DNA of 64,000 nucleotides from Oceanospirillum multiglobuliferum (lineage in GTDB: Bacteria; Pseudomonadota; Gammaproteobacteria; Pseudomonadales; Halomonadaceae), in assembly GCF_900167095.1 (NCBI RefSeq), contig NZ_FUXG01000002.1, positions 214,883 through 278,882 on the forward strand, written 5' to 3'. A model generated the notes under the pieces. The model searched no databases. It had not been told where the DNA came from and saw nothing but the letters and a program-made list of their open reading frames with translations. The translations under genes were made by a program, and so were the position numbers. Of this stretch, positions 63,611-64,000 are shown one piece after another (position 1 is the first letter of the stretch; every line of letters starts with the position of its first letter).

Positions 63611-64000
63611 CTATAGACCATGCTTCACTGCAAAAATATCGTTGTCTGGATTAGAGTTCCATTGATATTCTGCCCAATCAGCAATTGACTCAGCTCGACG
63701 TTTACCCCAAATTTCTTCAATTAAAGCTAAAGACATATCAATTCCGGCTGACACGCCTGCTGAAGAAAAGATATTGCCATCCTGAACCCAACGAGCTTTA
63801 CCAATCCATTTAGTATCTAACCCCTGTGAAGATACCCAAGAAAATGCAAATTTGTTCGTGGTTGCCTTTTTTCCATCCAGCACCCCTGCTCTTGCAAGTA
63901 AAGCACTACCAGTACATACCGAGGCAATATACTTCGCTTTTGAAGCCTGGCTTGAAATCCAATTAATGACCTCGATATTATCCACTTCCTTTCGCGTTCC
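63611..64000 (-). CDS. DJ-1/PfpI family protein (5' partial)
   Basis: The C-terminal 130 residues of a DJ-1/PfpI (class I glutamine amidotransferase-like) protein; the frame stays open to the window edge. The nucleophile elbow Cys is in SVCTGSALLARAGVLDGKKATT, and VQDGNIFSSAGVSAGIDMSLALIE is typical of the GATase1 group that includes isonitrile hydratase-like and AraC-linked proteins. No HTH follows, so it is a stand-alone enzyme of unknown substrate. It is cassette 5. Confidence 0.85.
   Translation of the reverse strand, partial: GTRKEVDNIEVINWISSQASKAKYIASVCTGSALLARAGVLDGKKATTNKFAFSWVSSQGLDTKWIGKARWVQDGNIFSSAGVSAGIDMSLALIEEIWGKRRAESIADWAEYQWNSNPDNDIFAVKHGL

Larger units (their letters stand above)
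59982..64000 (-). mobile_element. Integron cassette array (distal part)
   Basis: Five cassettes in tandem, with coding orientation minus for all but one gene, each ended by an attC on its 3' side; the array runs past the window. Boundaries: cassette 2 ends its 5' side at 61531, cassette 3 spans 61532-62755, cassette 4 spans 62756-63535, cassette 5 starts at 63536. The first bases of each cassette match the reverse complement of its own attC left core: GTTAGAAACC, GTTAGCACTC, and GTTATGAGCC plus 3 more. From the orientation, attI and the integrase gene should lie to the right, outside the window. Confidence 0.85.

Overview
The window is chromosomal DNA from a Gram-negative gammaproteobacterium. 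Two long blocks have the gene order of the Pseudomonas/Oceanospirillales branch: leuCDB-asd-fimV-truA-trpF-(trpBA)-accD-folC-dedD-cvpA-purF-metZ at 40.2-58.2 kb, and holA-lptE-leuS-ybeL at 9.5-14.5 kb. The moderate G+C content, FimV, BamC, LptE, a UppP/TsaB/RsmJ cluster and trpBA inserted between trpF and accD suggest a marine Oceanospirillaceae-like organism. That placement is inference; no rRNA or tRNA gene was found to test it.

Layout. 1-3.4 kb: end of a Bat operon (VWA/TPR protein and BatD). 3.6-5.9 kb: an unrecognised protein, rRNA methyltransferase RlmA and a DUF2750 protein. 6.3-9.4 kb: a PHP-plus-SMC-like-ATPase gene (TrlF/Ppl type, probably anti-phage) packaged as an integron gene cassette with its own attC. 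9.5-29.4 kb: mainly housekeeping genes (holA, lptE, leuS, ybeL, a diguanylate cyclase, ndh, hpd with a divergent LysR gene, tsaB, uppP, rsmJ, trmA, a TusA-like gene, a PerM-family gene, bcp, dapA, bamC, an MBL-fold hydrolase). 29.4-29.8 kb: a short transcription unit with two overlapping 27-codon reading frames. 30-35 kb: a chemoreceptor, an aspartic-protease-like protein, a YjbR protein, a toxin-antitoxin pair and an unrecognised membrane protein. 35.2-39.2 kb: a three-gene ZorA-ZorB-HNH operon resembling type II Zorya defence, with zorA cut short by an in-frame TAG. 39.2-58.9 kb: leucine, aspartate-pathway, tryptophan, purine, methionine and fatty-acid genes with fimV and cobU. 58.9-59.8 kb: an EamA transporter.

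From 59.98 kb to the right edge lies the distal end of an integron cassette array read on the minus strand. Its cassettes carry an Rnk/GreA-like protein, a DUF5655 nuclease-like protein, an HPP membrane protein with a divergent TetR regulator, a Vat-type acetyltransferase and a DJ-1/PfpI protein (cut by the window end). Four attC sites are clear. At least two closely resemble the Vibrio cholerae repeat (VCR), which points to transfer from Vibrio-type integrons. Cassette ends were set by the match between each cassette's first bases and its own attC end (10-13 bp perfect for four cassettes).

The most unusual observation joins the two cassette loci. The lone PHP-ATPase cassette and the distal end of the main array lie about 50 kb apart in opposite orientation, yet each attC is followed directly by the same 80-bp sequence (68/80 identical, no gaps). 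This suggests a recurrent cassette insertion target or array-end element that is not a standard attI.
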